Shown here piece after piece: positions 51,501 to 64,000 of a DNA stretch of 64,000 nt. The translations under genes were made by a program, and so were the position numbers. How positions within the stretch are numbered: position 1 is the first letter of the stretch; every line of letters starts with the position of its first letter. Under the pieces are notes generated by a model. The model saw only the letters and a list, made by a program, of their open reading frames with translations. It did no database searches and was not told where the DNA came from. This DNA comes from Carallia brachiata (Eukaryota > Streptophyta > Magnoliopsida > Malpighiales > Rhizophoraceae), in assembly GCA_021464245.1 (NCBI GenBank), contig JADCRB010000118.1:250056-314055 (forward strand), given 5' to 3'.

Positions 51501-53219
51501 GGCCACCCCATAACTGCCAACAAAGCGCTAATGAAATGCTCCTCTAACTACAATGCGGAATGAGGGACATCCAGTCAATGTTCTTTTTTTTTTTTTTTTT
51601 AAATCAAAACCTTAAATTTCTAAAAATAAAAGTATATGACCATTCACTACACTTATTTCACAACAAATGAATATATATATATATCTTTCCTTTTTCTCAG
51701 CAGGATTAATTTAACATTTTGAAAGAAAAAAAGGGTCTTGAATCCAATTAGCACTTCTTTTTAAACAATCACTGTTAATGGAATATTACAAGTTATTGGT
51801 TCACAAATCACAACATGGTTGATTTGCTCTTCTTTGTGGCCAAGAATTGAACATTTTGCACAATAGCTCTTTTTTTTATTTTTACATTTTCAATCAATTT
51901 TCATATTTTTTTTTTTGGGATAATGCTAAAGATATAAAGAATATTCTCCATTTGTAAATTACTTTTAAAAAAATTAAAATTGGCTGCCCATACTTATAGT
52001 TCAATATAATGAACGACACACTTACGACTGTATTTTTTTCTTGTTCAAAAAAACAAGACATAATTCACTATCTTCTAAGCGGCAACCTACAATTGGTTCC
52101 TAGCACATGCTAGTATTTACGTCTCTTTTGTTTTTTTTTTCTCTCTCCATATAATAGAAAAATGTAATTGCTCACACTAGAAAATAAAAAATGACCAATT
52201 AACGGGTATCAGGGGCTGATGGAATAGCCCGGCCCACAAATATAAGAATGTCACTATGACAGAGAAGTGTGAAACTTGTCCAAATAATAATATTGTATAT
52301 GTCTCGTTGTAGCTAGTGAGAATTTGAACTGTCACATATTCCTTACTTACTCGTCTCTTTGTCGCTATGATCAATTGATCACTCCTTCTTTATATATATG
52401 TAGAGGGTGTTTGACCTAAAGTAGACCGTATTTTTTTTTTTTTATAAGAAAATATAGGTGTATCGTATGTATATTGATTATCGTACCTGTGAGTCGAAAC
52501 TGGAGATCACTCATTGATATCGTCATTCAACCTCCCTTATATGGAGGATCTACCACCCAAGTAATGATGGATCCGAACGAAACTCAGTTATAATAGACCT
52601 TAGCTATTGCTGAATCTAAAACTCGACATCTAGCCCGCCAACTTTTAAGTCCAGTGGAAGAGAAACACTCATATATTCCAATATGAGAAATAAGTGATAG
52701 AGTGAAGATTCAAATTTGAATTAACTATATGGATTATATATCAAATCACTATTCAAACCAGGATGTGATGCAGACCATATTCATTTCTTTATAAAATTTA
52801 CTGTGATTTGAAGATAAAAGAATCACTTAGGGGAAGACCGCATTTCGAGGAGGAGAGTGAGGAGCTACACATTACCAAGATAAAATGTATTACTTAATTG
52901 GAGTATTGTGTAATGTAGATAATAAAGCTAAAATGCATTAGTTATAAAAATATATTTTATTTTTTTTATATTATATTATCAATAAAGTAAAATATAGATC
53001 ATAATTTTCCAAAAAGGTACATTTTGAGATTATCAAGTCATTTGTATTCAAGAATTATTTAAAGATCAAAAAATATTAATTATGGCATTCAGCGAAAAGC
53101 GCTCCTCTATGCAACATCTTCCTTACCAGGTTGAAATATCAAGGTAATGAGATGGAATTATTCTGAGAGAATGAGGAGGAGTGAATAGATATGTATGACA
53201 ATCCCACATTTTCTTCTTC
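48541..53219. other. Intergenic stretch without a supported gene
   Basis: Mostly AT-rich with homopolymers. The minus-strand frames at 49216-49506 and 49508-49768 and the plus-strand frame at 49894-50139 (contains NALDAIAVNEREGTSSHEKK) look somewhat protein-like but have no recognised domain or linked exon. A 22-base or so word (TGTCAGAAACAAGAGAAA) is repeated directly at about 50072 and 50112. Confidence 0.45.
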
Positions 53220-53715
53220 CTGTGTGATAATATTTCATTTCATGCCCTTAAAGTTAGGAGTTGCATCTTGATAACGGAACCCAAAATGTGTCCCAAGTCC
53301 TATCCAAAACAGGTCTAAGAGGCCTAAAATCAAGAGGGATGAAGCAATTTGCAGGCTATGATTAGCCTAACTCCATGGTCTTATAAATAATCTTAAACAA
53401 CTCAAATTTACAGGTAACGCCTTTATTCTTTTTCTCACTCTGATTCTATATCTTCGTAGATCCCTCAATGGTCTTGATCATTCGGAGTATTAACGTCGGA
53501 TGACCCTCCAACCCTTTGCTCTGCGTCCTTTTTGCCACCAAGCAATGTGTACGCACCGACTGGTCGTGCGGGAGAACTTTGCCACGCGCTTAACACGCGT
53601 GAACCTAATTGTGACTTTGGTGTCGGTGCTGTGCAGGAGAAAAAACACGCAGCATTTGGGCCACAACACTTGTATGCTGGCTAGGGAACAAGCAATGAAC
53701 GGGAGCTCGTGATGC
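53220..53715 (+). mobile_element. LTR-retrotransposon relic (gypsy-like LTR end)
   Basis: A TTATAAATAATCTTAAACAA-type transcription-start region leads into ACAGGTAACGCC, CTCACTCTGATTCT and GAGTATTAACGTCGGATGAC followed by a GC-richer stretch. That order (short leader, then a '..ag.gTCGGA(T/G)' phrase and a G/C-rich start of the internal region) is typical, from memory, of plant gypsy LTRs. No polymerase or gag frame remains. Confidence 0.4.
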
Positions 53716-54029
53716 ATGCATACTAAACACATGTAGGTTTAAGTAAGGCAGATATGGTGTATCAAAATTATCCATTTTGGTCACATTCTCCTACTTGTTA
53801 TTGGCTTGTTACCATAAGAGGAGTCCGGGGTAGGAATGGAGGAAGATGCGAGGAAAAAAAAAACCAAATTTTCTTAACTTAGAAAAATGTGTAGACACGG
53901 AAACAAAATCAATGTATTATTAATTACAACACATTATATATATATATTCTATCATAGTCAAAATCTAAATTATAATCGTTAAATTTAAAAGTCTAACTGT
54001 TTTACTAACTAATCACTCAATTACTGACA
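53716..54029. other. Stretch between LTR relics
   Basis: AT-rich, with a TA run at 53936-53947. Nothing recognised. Confidence 0.5.
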
Positions 54030-54650
54030 ATGATAATTGATGGTTGTTCCTGACCGTGAGCCCAACTGCCGTCGAGTCTTGAGTATAAACCTGCAAATTA
54101 GTGAGACTTGGGCTGAGACAATGCCCCAACATAAGCATTCTGATGTTCAAGTGAGTCCCTCGTGGATAGCCTGTAATAAGGAGACTCCAGAGGTAAGCAC
54201 CCTGTCGGTGTGCAGCAATGCCTATAAGAGTGTATGTCTGTGATGGAGACTTAGAGAGAGGAGGTATTGCCTGAGGGATTAAGAGAATTGGAATTGGAGA
54301 GGGTGAAGTCTAGAGGTTTAAAGAGAAAGAGACGGCCAAAGCCTCCTAAGAGGAGAGTTTTTTTAGAATTTTATATATGCTCGTCTGTTAGATATAATCT
54401 GATGTTTGAAAAGACCAAAACTTATATGTAATGGATGTGATAGGTATTTGTCAATAAGGAGTGTGGGGGATTTGATTGTTTAGGTATGGTCTACGAGCTA
54501 CTTGACGAACTCCCGTGGATGAGCTCTCAGTGAGCTGCATGAGAGAGCTGCCAACTAATCTCAGAGAATTGTTGATGGGTCTAAAGTGTGAAGCTATAAT
54601 GAGCTGTATCCATCAATGATCATATGTTGGATGGATATAAATATGCAATT
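54030..54650. mobile_element. LTR-retrotransposon relic, second piece
   Basis: Contains CCTGACCGTGAGCCCAACTG, TTCTGATGTTCAAGTGAGTC and GGGAGCTGCC-like ATGAGAGAGCTGCC phrases with a GA-rich middle (54250-54360). The 'GA(C/T)G(C/T)TCAAGT(C/G)AG' phrase is common in LTRs of plant gypsy elements (from memory). No coding frame. May belong with the neighbouring relic at 53220-53715 or be a separate insertion. Confidence 0.35.
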
Positions 54651-57330
54651 AAAAATCTATACACATTTTTTTTTATGAAAACAATTACAAGCTATCTAGC
54701 ACAAAATGTACAACTATGCAATCTACAAAATATATCTAATTGAAATCAAAATACATCTTGTAATGATACTGCTTTTCCATGTCAACATGGTGTTAAATTT
54801 CTATTCCCTTGCAATGGAGCTCAATAAGTTATCATTATTATAAGATTGAGTTTAAAAACAAATTGACATGTCAACTGAATTTTTGTTAGCTCAAAACTAG
54901 TAAGTGATTAGATGTTAATTGTTAATGAAAAAAAGAATATAAACGTGATCCTTCGACGGGTGAAGCGGGTGTGCAAAGCACCCCATCCACTTAATGTAGA
55001 GATTAGAGGAAGTGGCTTGGGAGATTAGAGGATACAAAACACACCATCCCATTTGATCCCGCTATCTTCTCTCAAGCCAAAAAATTTGGTAATCACTTGA
55101 GCTAGTCGATGTGATTATATACTAATTGAATCTATCCCTTATTTTTGCATAACTAAAATATACCTACAATTTTGTACCGGGGGGTTTTCAGATTTTCCTT
55201 TGTGCTTTTGAAAAATGGACGGTGGTTGTGCCAGGATATATACAAAGAAGTCGAGCACAGACTGGAGTATGAACAGTGAAATCTTAGCATGTCACAAGAA
55301 TATATTCAACGGAGTGTTTAATTTCCTTTTCTTCGAGGAAATATAAAAGTAAGAGTAGTGTTTACAGTTTTGCTGAAAAATATTAAGATTTTGTACTTAA
55401 AAAAAACGGTAAAATATCTAAATAATTATGACATATCTCATATGATTCAATAAACAATAAATTTAATCTTATCCTTTGACTTTAAAAAAATTTAAACTCT
55501 GATCACAAAACTAAAAACTAAAATTCTTTACTAATCCAATCTCACACGTGGTGGTGCAATGTTTAATTTCTCTGATCATGGAACGTTGAAAAACCCTGGA
55601 AGGAAAACGGATGCTTACGAAGGCTTGTTTTCTATTTTGGATGTTCTTGCATCATGGCATTATTAAACCACTACTGTATATTATCAGAGATTAGTCCGAA
55701 AGAGAAAGACAAGGACCCCAAAAGAAAACAAGATTCTACAGGACCGGTGCATGCTCAAGTTAATGGAGAGAAAGATGAAAACAAAACGAATCACGTGAGG
55801 AAAAAAACAAGGTAAACAGCTCCCTCCGACGTGAAGTAGGCCAATCACACGCATCAGATGCCAACGTTGCCAAACCGACGCGTCGTTGTCACTCGCATAA
55901 CAAATTTGGCTTAATTGCATTTAACGATTTACATCTTTTACATTTTATCTTTACGTAGTTTCAATTCAGGCTATAAGACTACTGTAATCTTTAATTTTTG
56001 CAATTAAAATTTTTCATCATGAATTTACTAATTTCAAAGATCATTTTAAATTTAAAAAAATTTACAAAATTTAAATATCATGAACGAACTCAAGTAACTA
56101 CCAAACTTTTAAATTTGAGAAGAGGCTATAGGATTTAATTTCATTACTTTCTTCGAGCTCATCACATTATCTAACCTCTCATATTAAACAAGATTAGGTG
56201 CAAAAACACCGCTTTCATCATCGATCAAAAGTCATGAATGTATTCTTTCTTTGCACTAACAACTAACATCTAACAATTGACTATTTTTGTGATAAAAAAA
56301 AATCCTCCGTTATGATTTTATATACAGAAGGTTAAATCAGTGACATATTACTATATTAGATATGGTAAATTAATAATCGCATTTTCACATGTTATATATT
56401 AAAGTTAAAAATATGTATGCATGCATTTATGTGTGGGTACATATGCATGCATGTTTAGCAATGGCGATGGTAAGAGTTTTATCACGTGGATATTAGGTTG
56501 GTTCATTAAATGAGTTAAGACTTTTTACACCATGTTGATTTTATTTTGTTCGGTAGATGCGTTAATACTTAATAGCGCAAAGAGTGTTTTTTTTGTTTTT
56601 TTTTATTGAATAAAGTTTTTTTTGAATTTTTTAAAATATAAATTAATTAATTAAGAAAAAATAAAACAGTTAAAAAAATTAAAAATTTAAACTTTAAACT
56701 TTTTATTTATTAATATACTAAAATACTGTTTAAGTTACAAATTCACATCAGTGATTGAATAAAGTTTAAAGAACTTCAATCATGCAGAATAAAAATGTTT
56801 AAAGTAGAAGGAAACATTCGCGACTCTTTTGTTACGTAAGTTTTGAAAACGGAACCTAAAGATAGCAAAACCTTTGTTTTTCCTTTTAACCACAAACGAA
56901 GCACATCGTTAATATAGTCAGGGTACATGTAAGTTGATGTTGAGAGTAATTTATTTATATTATTATTTAATTTTTTTATAAAAAAATTATTATTTAAATA
57001 TTATTTAATTCAAACAAATTTATTGTATGTATATCATAATATTAAGGATTTTAAAATTAACATTATAAATACAATTAAATTGACAATAAAAGAAATTGCT
57101 GCTCTGTTGATGCTTTTGCTTTGGATTTCTCAATGCTTGCTTAATCAACAATATCTCGCTAATTAAAATTTATATTTATTATTTAAAAATTTTAACTTAA
57201 AAAAATAAAATTTATTAAAATTTTTTAATTTATAATATAATGGATCTCTTAAATTTTTTTTTTAGTAAAAAAAACCGCAAGTAATCGGATCCGCCTTTAA
57301 CGCCGTCACACGATAAAGGATTCTGAACAC
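54651..57330. other. Intergenic stretch upstream of the AXS gene
   Basis: AT-rich with no supported gene. TGCATGCATTTATGTGTGGG...CATATGCATGCATG near 56417-56450 is a small dyad. The 78-codon minus-strand frame at 55684-55920 lacks any recognised feature. Confidence 0.5.
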
Positions 57331-57579
57331 GTGTCAGAAAACCACGGCGAGTACGTGAGAAAAATACGCCTGAGAGTAGCAATCAATCAAGACCAAGCAA
57401 AATGTAAGCCTCTCGGCCCAGTCCCGTCGCGTCGCGTCGCATCCCATCCCATCGTTTTCTTTCCCTCCCATTCTAAATATTCACCACTCTCCCTCGTTTC
57501 TGTCGCAATCCGAAAATCTCTCTATTTCCTTTCACTTCACACGCCCTGCGTACGTTAGCATCCGCTAGCTAACCTAATC

Positions 57580-57597
57580 TCTCTCTCTCTCTCTCTC
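57580..57597 (+). promoter_or_regulatory. (CT)n pyrimidine patch in the AXS leader
   Basis: Nine CT units about 35 bases before the AXS start codon; pyrimidine patches of this kind are frequent in plant leaders. An upstream run of repeated CGTCG/CATCC pentamers (57422-57454) is also seen. Confidence 0.6.
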
Positions 57598-57633
57598 GGG
57601 TTTGGTTTCCTTAGATTTCGCGACGGTTCTGAT

Positions 57634-60600
57634 ATGGCAACGCCGGTGAGGATGGATCTGGACGGGAGGCCGATCAAGCCGATGACGATATGCATGATCG
57701 GCGCCGGTGGCTTCATAGGGTCCCACCTCTGCGAGAAGATCTTGGCGGAGACGCCGCACAAGATCCTGGCCCTCGACGTCTACAATGACAAGATCAAGCA
57801 CCTCCTCGAAGGAGAATCCTCCGGTGCCTGCGTCGGCCGGATCCAGTTCCACCGCCTCAACATCAAGCACGACTCTCGCCTCGAAGGCCTTGTCAAGATG
57901 GCAGATCTGGTTATCCACATTATCTCTCTGGCCTCGCATTTTTCTCGTTCCGGCTTCTCTCTTCTTACCGTTTTCTGTTTTTTTTTTTTTGTGGCTTGGT
58001 TTTGTTTTGATGTTAATGCGGTGGAATTGCGCGGTGTAGACGATCAATCTGGCGGCGATCTGCACTCCGGCGGACTACAACACGCGTCCGTTGGACACGA
58101 TTTACAGCAACTTCATCGACGCGCTTCCTGTGGTATGTTTGCATTTTCCCTCTTATTTCCTTGTTGTCCTTTCGTATATCTTCGGTTTGTGTTGAAAGTT
58201 GAGGAGATTTCGCATATATACATATATATATATATGTATATATATATATTATTTGTTTCATTTTTCGGTGTTTGTCATTTTCATCTTTTTGTGCCTCTGA
58301 TCTTTCTGATTGTAGTTTTGAAAGGAATTGAACATTGAGGAGATCTGGTCGTTGTTAGGTCTCTTACAATTGAATTGAAGTCGATTTGTGATTTGATGTT
58401 GATTGTTTTTTGGGGGTCATCTGTTACGATCAGGTCAAGTATTGCGTGGAGAATAACAAGCGTCTCATTCATTTCTCCACTTGTGAGGTGTATGGGAAAA
58501 CGATTGGATCCTTTCTTCCTAAGGACAGCCCTCTCCGTCAGGTGAGGCTTCGCTTTCTGGCAATTATAGCATTGCAATGTGCTTTTGGTTTTGTTTTATT
58601 TTATTTTTTTGAATAGTGATAGCTGGTCGACCGTTTTTGCAGATTTTGGTACAATTCAGTTCAGACCCTTTAGTTGGGGCCTGTGTTTTTGTATGGCTGT
58701 ATGGTGGTGACGTTCACAATAGAATGTCTAGATCTGATTAAATCAAAGTTCATTAATTGAATGCTATTTGATTCAAATATTTTGATGTAAGCAATTAACC
58801 TAGTTGCAGAGAATATGCCGTTTGAGGGGCCTCTGCAGAGATCTCTGCTGTCAGCGTCCTCTTTTCTTAGATGGGATAATTACTTTTTGGTCATTTTCAT
58901 ATGTATGGTTCAAAGCCAAGTAGCAGGTCTCACTTTAAGGTTGTACTCAAAATGGCTAGACAATGAGTCACATTGGATCTTTGTAAATTTTCTTTGGAAC
59001 ATCGAGTTGAGAGGGAGTTTTTTTAGTTTAGCAAGCAACATGTGAAACTTTGCTTTAATACTCCACTGTAAAGTACATCACTTTTGTAAATGATCTTAAA
59101 CATGTGATTTATTGATTTGGACGTTCCAAGGGTTTTTGTTGAGGGTAAGTTTGACCATTCCATCGTTGGCCATTGCATACAACGGCTTGATGTTTAACCT
59201 AAATTCATTTGTTGATTTGTAAGTTTTTTGTTGTTCATTTTGGTGGTCCTAATAATAATTTTTCTCGTACTTTTATATCCTGAAGCCTATATTAGTATGA
59301 CCTAGTCATGAGGAATTGTAATTTGGAAAACATGTTTCGATTTCAGAGCTAAGTCTTGGAGCTACAATATAGACATCTACAATGTTGTGTGGCGTCAGGA
59401 TAGGATTTTTTAGCACCATATCCTATGATTGTGTGGTAATTTTTTTTTTTTGGTATTATGCGAATTTCAAGTTATTGCTTGTTTGCTGCTCAAACTGTTG
59501 GCAGTAGCAATGATACCGGAGCAGTATTTCTTTAATCAGTTGTGCAATGCTAAAATATATTGTTGATAGCATGGAAAAGTCCAGAATGTCAATTGTGGGT
59601 TGCGTAGGCCAACTTAGATGCACGAAATACCTGGTTCAGATCTGGCCATTCTTGTCTGGTTGATACCTTGCCGCTGTTCAAGTGCTTTGGTGTTTGCCTA
59701 TTCCATTCGTCATTGTTTTTTCTTGTTGTACTTGTTATAGGATTTGTGCCTGACTGGCTATTTATGCCATGTTGAACAGGACCCTGCATTCTATGTTCTA
59801 AAGGAAGATACCTCGCCCTGTATTTTTGGTTCCATTGAGAAGCAAAGGTGGTCATATGCGTGTGCGAAGCAATTGACTGAGAGGCTTATATATGGTAATT
59901 TATCTTGTCCACTGGTGTGACTGTCCTTGGGATTCTTTTTACTTTTTCCTGCTGACTTCATGTTCAACCTGTTACAGCTGAGGGTGCAGAGAATGGGCTC
60001 CAATTCACCATTGTGAGACCATTTAACTGGATTGGACCCAGAATGGACTTTATTCCTGGTGTTGATGGCCCAAATGAGGGTGTTCCCAGGGTTCTGGCGT
60101 GCTTTAGCAATGTTAGTTTAATTTTTCCTTTCTTAAATTTGAAGCACGTGAAGTTATTTTATGTTTGTGTAATTCACTTTGCTTTTTATTTGATGTTTCT
60201 TTCCCCTTCCTTTTAGGCTCTCCTACGTCATGAACCACTCAAGCTTGTGGATGGTGGCCAATCTCAGAGAACTTTTGTTTACATCAAGGATGCCATCGAA
60301 GCTGTTCTCTTGATGATTGTACGTTCTGATCCTCTATTGCTATCCTTCTCACCCTTCCTTCCCAACATTATCCATGTGACATGGTAGCTCAGTTTGTGTG
60401 ATATTTGATGTAGGAAAATCCAGACAGGGCCAATGGTCATATTTTTAATGTTGGAAACCCTCACAATGAAGTTACTGTTAGGCAGCTTGCTGAGATGATG
60501 ACAGAGGTAGAGGATCATTGCAATTATTATGCAGCCTGCTCTTTTAAATGACAGAAAAGATAATGGGTCTAATATGCTCCTTCAAACAGGTCTATTCTAA

Positions 60601-60928
60601 GGTAAGCGGAGAGCCACCTTTGGATGTACCAACTGTTGATATCAGCTCCAAGGAATTTTATGGTGAGGGGTACGATGATAGTGATAAGAGAATTCCAGAC
60701 ATGACCATAATCAACAGGCAGCTTGGTAGTGTCTTGTTTATTCAGTTACATCTTTGGGAGTTTGGGCTTCTGATAATTATGGTATTTTGACACTTATTTG
60801 CTGCATCTATACCAGGCTGGAACCCCAAGACATCGCTGTGGGACTTACTCGATTCAACTCTTACGCATCAACACAGGACATATTCTGAGGCCATAAAGAA
60901 GGTTATGGGAAAGCCTACTACCAGCTGA
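57634..60928 (+). CDS. AXS: UDP-D-apiose/UDP-D-xylose synthase
   Basis: Exons: 57634-57909, 58040-58132, 58434-58541, 59780-59894, 59978-60111, 60217-60318, 60414-60506, 60590-60725, 60816-60928; 1170 bases, 389 residues, the same length as the Arabidopsis enzymes. It converts UDP-glucuronate, with NAD, into UDP-apiose and UDP-xylose in the cytosol, supplying apiose for rhamnogalacturonan II and apiin (family knowledge). Visible features are the Rossmann motif GAGGFIGSH (23-31), Cys100 in AICTPADYN, Cys140-Glu141 in FSTCEVYGK and the YxxxK pair Tyr185/Lys189 in WSYACAKQL, all known catalytic positions in this short-chain dehydrogenase family. Also seen are RPFNWIGPRMDFIPG and YGEGYDDSDKRIPDM. 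All junctions are GT/AG and in frame, with no damage, so it looks functional. AXS1 and AXS2 cannot be separated by eye. Confidence 0.96.
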
Positions 60929-63660
60929 GGAAGCATGATGTTTGGCTGACACTTGAGGAGGGGAATTATTGATTGGCTGTTTATTAGCAGGTGTTCTTTT
61001 TTTTTTTTTAACGAAATCCTAAAAAGTATTTTGTCGGTTAATATACATAACAAATTTTTGTCTTTCCCATGTCGGTAGTCTGTAGCTGACTATAGCCTGG
61101 GAATTTCTTCCTCGTTATTGATCCCGTGAGAGAGAATATTAGGCTCTATCAGTATATGTTTTATGTCACCTGAGCTTGGACTGTGGCATATTTGGGGCGG
61201 TTTTACTCGGAGATTTGCTTGCCATTCGTCTGTCATGTTTGTCCAGGGCACTATTGTATTTGTTTTGTTGACCCAATAGGGCTCTTGTTTCTTAATTTTT
61301 GTTTGTTTATCCCGCGCCAGTGTGCTGGTTATTCTCTGTGCAAAGTTTGTACCGTTACAATGGACTTTTGAGAAAAAGGAAATTTACAATTTGTTACGGA
61401 ATTATTGATTGTAGAGAAAACAAATGGGCTCTTGTTGCACAAATACGGACATGGAGACACACGGATATATATATATATATATATAACATACATCGAAAGC
61501 CACCCATTATCCCAAGAATGAATTTTACAAGTAAATTAAATTATGAATTTAAAATTTTCAAAATATTAGATAGTGCTCAGAGAACATGATACCAACCAAC
61601 TCTGAGAAACCAATCCAAGCTGGAGTATATTGCAGTATATACTTACCTGGTTGTTGGAGTTATTACCTGTCAAGAATTATCAAGTCTGCAAAAATAAAAA
61701 AAAAAGTAAACGTTTAAGTCGAATATCACATAATCACAAAAGGCCAAAGATTATGCATAGTTTTTGGATAAGATGCATTAAGAGACCTGGGAAAAAAGTG
61801 CAAACAAAATTATGTTGAAGGAGTCTTTCTAGTTTGGATTTTAATACATCACCATGAAAGCTGGAATCAGATGAAAAATTCAAGGCATTTCCACCCAAAT
61901 TTGGGTATCAAACAATCAACACTGTGACAATATAAAATAATCAAAAGATAACAAAATTTTATCGGTTCCTCCAACTGAAATTTAAGAGTGATATCTTCCA
62001 AAAGTCTTCAATCTTCATAGACCTAGTAGAAAGTTCATTCATCACAACCTGCCGGTAAATTCCTCTTGAAATCAACAAATCATCAGCTGCCAAATAAACA
62101 AAGACCAACGAGTAAAGGAAAAGGACATGTTGTTGTCTTTATCTCTCTATTAGGAAAAAAAAGTTAATAAGAAAAAGGAAAATTAATTGCCTACTTGCTT
62201 TCTAGTTCTACGTACTAGAAATTTTTGTTGGATTATATAACATCGCATGAACAAGGAAAAACAAATTGACAGTTAAAGCACAACGGGAACTAGTCCTCTA
62301 TTCCTCTCAATGAGTTTTTTGAAAAAAAAAGTCAAAAACTTACATAGATTTTACTTTGATCAAAGTCTAAAATTGAATTAAGAAATTAAAAATTTAAATA
62401 CCAAAATAAAAAAATTAAAGAAAAGATTAGGGATTTACTTGGAAGGAAGAAGGAGGAGCAACTGAGATCTGTTCTGGATGTCTTGATTGCAATTAAATTG
62501 AGGTGAATCCCTTGCAGAGTCTTTTTCTTTTTTTCGGTGAAAACTTCTGCTGTTGGCCTGCTGTCGAAGATAAGAAGAAGAAAGTCAACGAATACACTTA
62601 ATGTTTTTTTTTTTTTAAATTTTAAAAACAATGTAAAATTAAAATATTAAAATATTTTTAAACGTGTTTTAGGCGTGTCCAATATGTGTATTCAATTTCA
62701 TTTTTTAAATTTTTTTGTCAGACACTTATTGATGCGTCTGAAATCTGTCGAATGTATATCTGTATCTGACACTTATACAGCTCTAAATTTAGAGTGTTCG
62801 TTCGTCCTAGTGTATGATATTTTATTCTGCTTTATTGGATATTTTAAGCTCATTATTAAAAGATCATTGTCAGCGTAACCCTCGGATTATGCTAATTGTT
62901 TAAAATAAGTCATTTCCTTAATTGGTCTTGTCTAAGGGTCAGCAAGATGATTTTTTTTTTTTTTCATCACAAGGTTTATTGGGTTATAAATTATTTAATA
63001 AAGATAATTCTTATTTTTTATAAATTTTATATTTTTTATTTTAAAATTTAAATTTAAAATTTTTAAAATAAAAGTCTGAAATTTGATTATTGAAATGTTA
63101 ATAATATTTATGAATTATGATCGTAAGAATACGTCGCCACCAAGCAGATTGTAGATTTTTTCTTTTGGGAACACACCAGTTCGTAGAACGTAATCTTATA
63201 CATTATTTCGATTCATATATACAGTCTGTCCGAAAAAACCATTACCATGCAAAGCCGAGAAAAAGAAAAAAGAAGGGCCATCGGCTAACTATATCTTAGT
63301 TAGTATTTAAGTCATTTCTACATGTAAAGGTTTCCAATATACGTTCAAGTAAAATTAATGAATTCTAAAGAAGAAAAATACACTTAGTGAACGTCCTCTA
63401 ATTCCGGATGTGATTGCAGGCCAAGTCTGGGACAAGACGAGCAACGAGAGACCGACGGACAAGACAGAACTAAATCCTTATTATTATCATTATTGAAAAA
63501 TCCAAATAATAAAAGGTGTTTTTAGAGCTCTTAAAGCCTCAAAATTCCTCCGGGCCTCCAAACTCTTACCATTGCGGACGTCGTTTTGTTCACATTCCCA
63601 TTCCACGACGCATCCATATTTGCCGGCAGCGGCAGAGTCGAGATTTACGGGGTGTTTGAT
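60929..63660. other. Downstream region of AXS and intergenic stretch
   Basis: The first few hundred bases should be the AXS 3' untranslated region. A (TA)n microsatellite is at 61466-61485. No gene recognised to 63660. Short frames (for example 61299-61589, 62386-62631) run through microsatellite or homopolymer sequence. Confidence 0.5.
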
Positions 63661-64000
63661 GTGTGAAAGAAAAGAAGAGAGAGAAAGAAAAACACAATCA
63701 TTACTATATATTTTTCTTTTTTATATTTCTTTCTTCTTACTTTTTACACCACTCTAAACAATTTTATTTTCTCTCCACTTTTTCTCTCATAAATTACTAT
63801 TCATTTTTTCTTTCACCATACTTTCTTCTTTCAATTTTTCTACTACTCCAAACAATTTTATTTTCTCTTCACTTTTTCTCTCACAAATTACTATTTACTT
63901 TTCTTTCACCACACTTTCTTTCTCTCCACTTTCTCTATCACTCCAAACAATTTTATTTTCCCTTTATTTTCTTTTCTTTTCTTTTCTCTTCCTTTCCCAA
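63660..64000. repeat. Pyrimidine-rich minisatellite, about 93-96 base period
   Basis: The phrase ACTCYAAACAATTTTATTTT recurs at 63751, 63844 and 63940, each followed by CTCT(C/T)CACTTTTTCTCTCA and AAATTACTATT. About 2.7 units are present, and the tract continues past the window edge. The start (63650-63690) is GA-rich, complementary in character to the rest. Confidence 0.8.

Noticed and set aside
57574..58065. 163-codon minus-strand frame opposite AXS exon 1
   Set aside because: Shadow of the G/C-rich AXS first exon, whose sense translation is a clear Rossmann-fold enzyme.

Overview
The window is nuclear DNA from a flowering plant, most likely a woody eudicot. It is AT-rich, the genes have many introns with canonical GT/AG borders, and the identifiable products are plant families. 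Nothing bacterial, organellar or viral was recognised, and I did not find a convincing undescribed system.

Six protein-coding genes can be supported. (1) At 1-387 (+) is the 3' end of an S40/DUF584 senescence-regulator-like gene whose start lies outside the window. (2) At 26406-31149 (+) is a ten-exon, 496-residue A1 aspartic protease with a signal peptide and a GPI-anchor-like tail. (3) At 32442-34100 (-) is a five-exon, 153-residue helical protein, possibly BORCS6-like; its tiny exons had to be assembled by splice logic. (4) At 38520-41614 (+) is a four-exon, 535-residue SR-protein kinase of the SRPK type. (5) At 42665-46951 (-) is a six-exon, 676-residue phospholipid:diacylglycerol acyltransferase closest to PDAT2. 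(6) At 57634-60928 (+) is a nine-exon, 389-residue UDP-D-apiose/UDP-D-xylose synthase (AXS). All five complete models keep one reading frame across every junction. The protease and the small helical gene are convergent, as are the kinase and the acyltransferase. The genes are ordinary single-copy housekeeping or metabolic genes and show no functional cluster.

Layout: 388-26405 is gene-poor. It holds microsatellites, a fossil multi-exon gene fragment (10851-12137), a tandem segmental duplication (about 12412-17226 and 17589-19655) with later insertions in one copy, a solo copia-type LTR (22520-23729) carrying a tRNA-derived SINE with a target-site duplication, and a hAT-type MITE (24454-24976). 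The gene-rich part runs from 26.4 to 47 kb. 47-57.6 kb is again intergenic, with a second inverted copy of the same MITE family and LTR-retrotransposon relics near 53.2-54.6 kb. 61-64 kb has no recognisable gene and ends in a pyrimidine-rich minisatellite.

Gene calls rest on recognition of family motifs and frame-consistent splicing; no database search was possible. Repeat classes are from structure (TIRs, TSDs, A/B boxes, TG..CA ends) and memory of plant repeat types.
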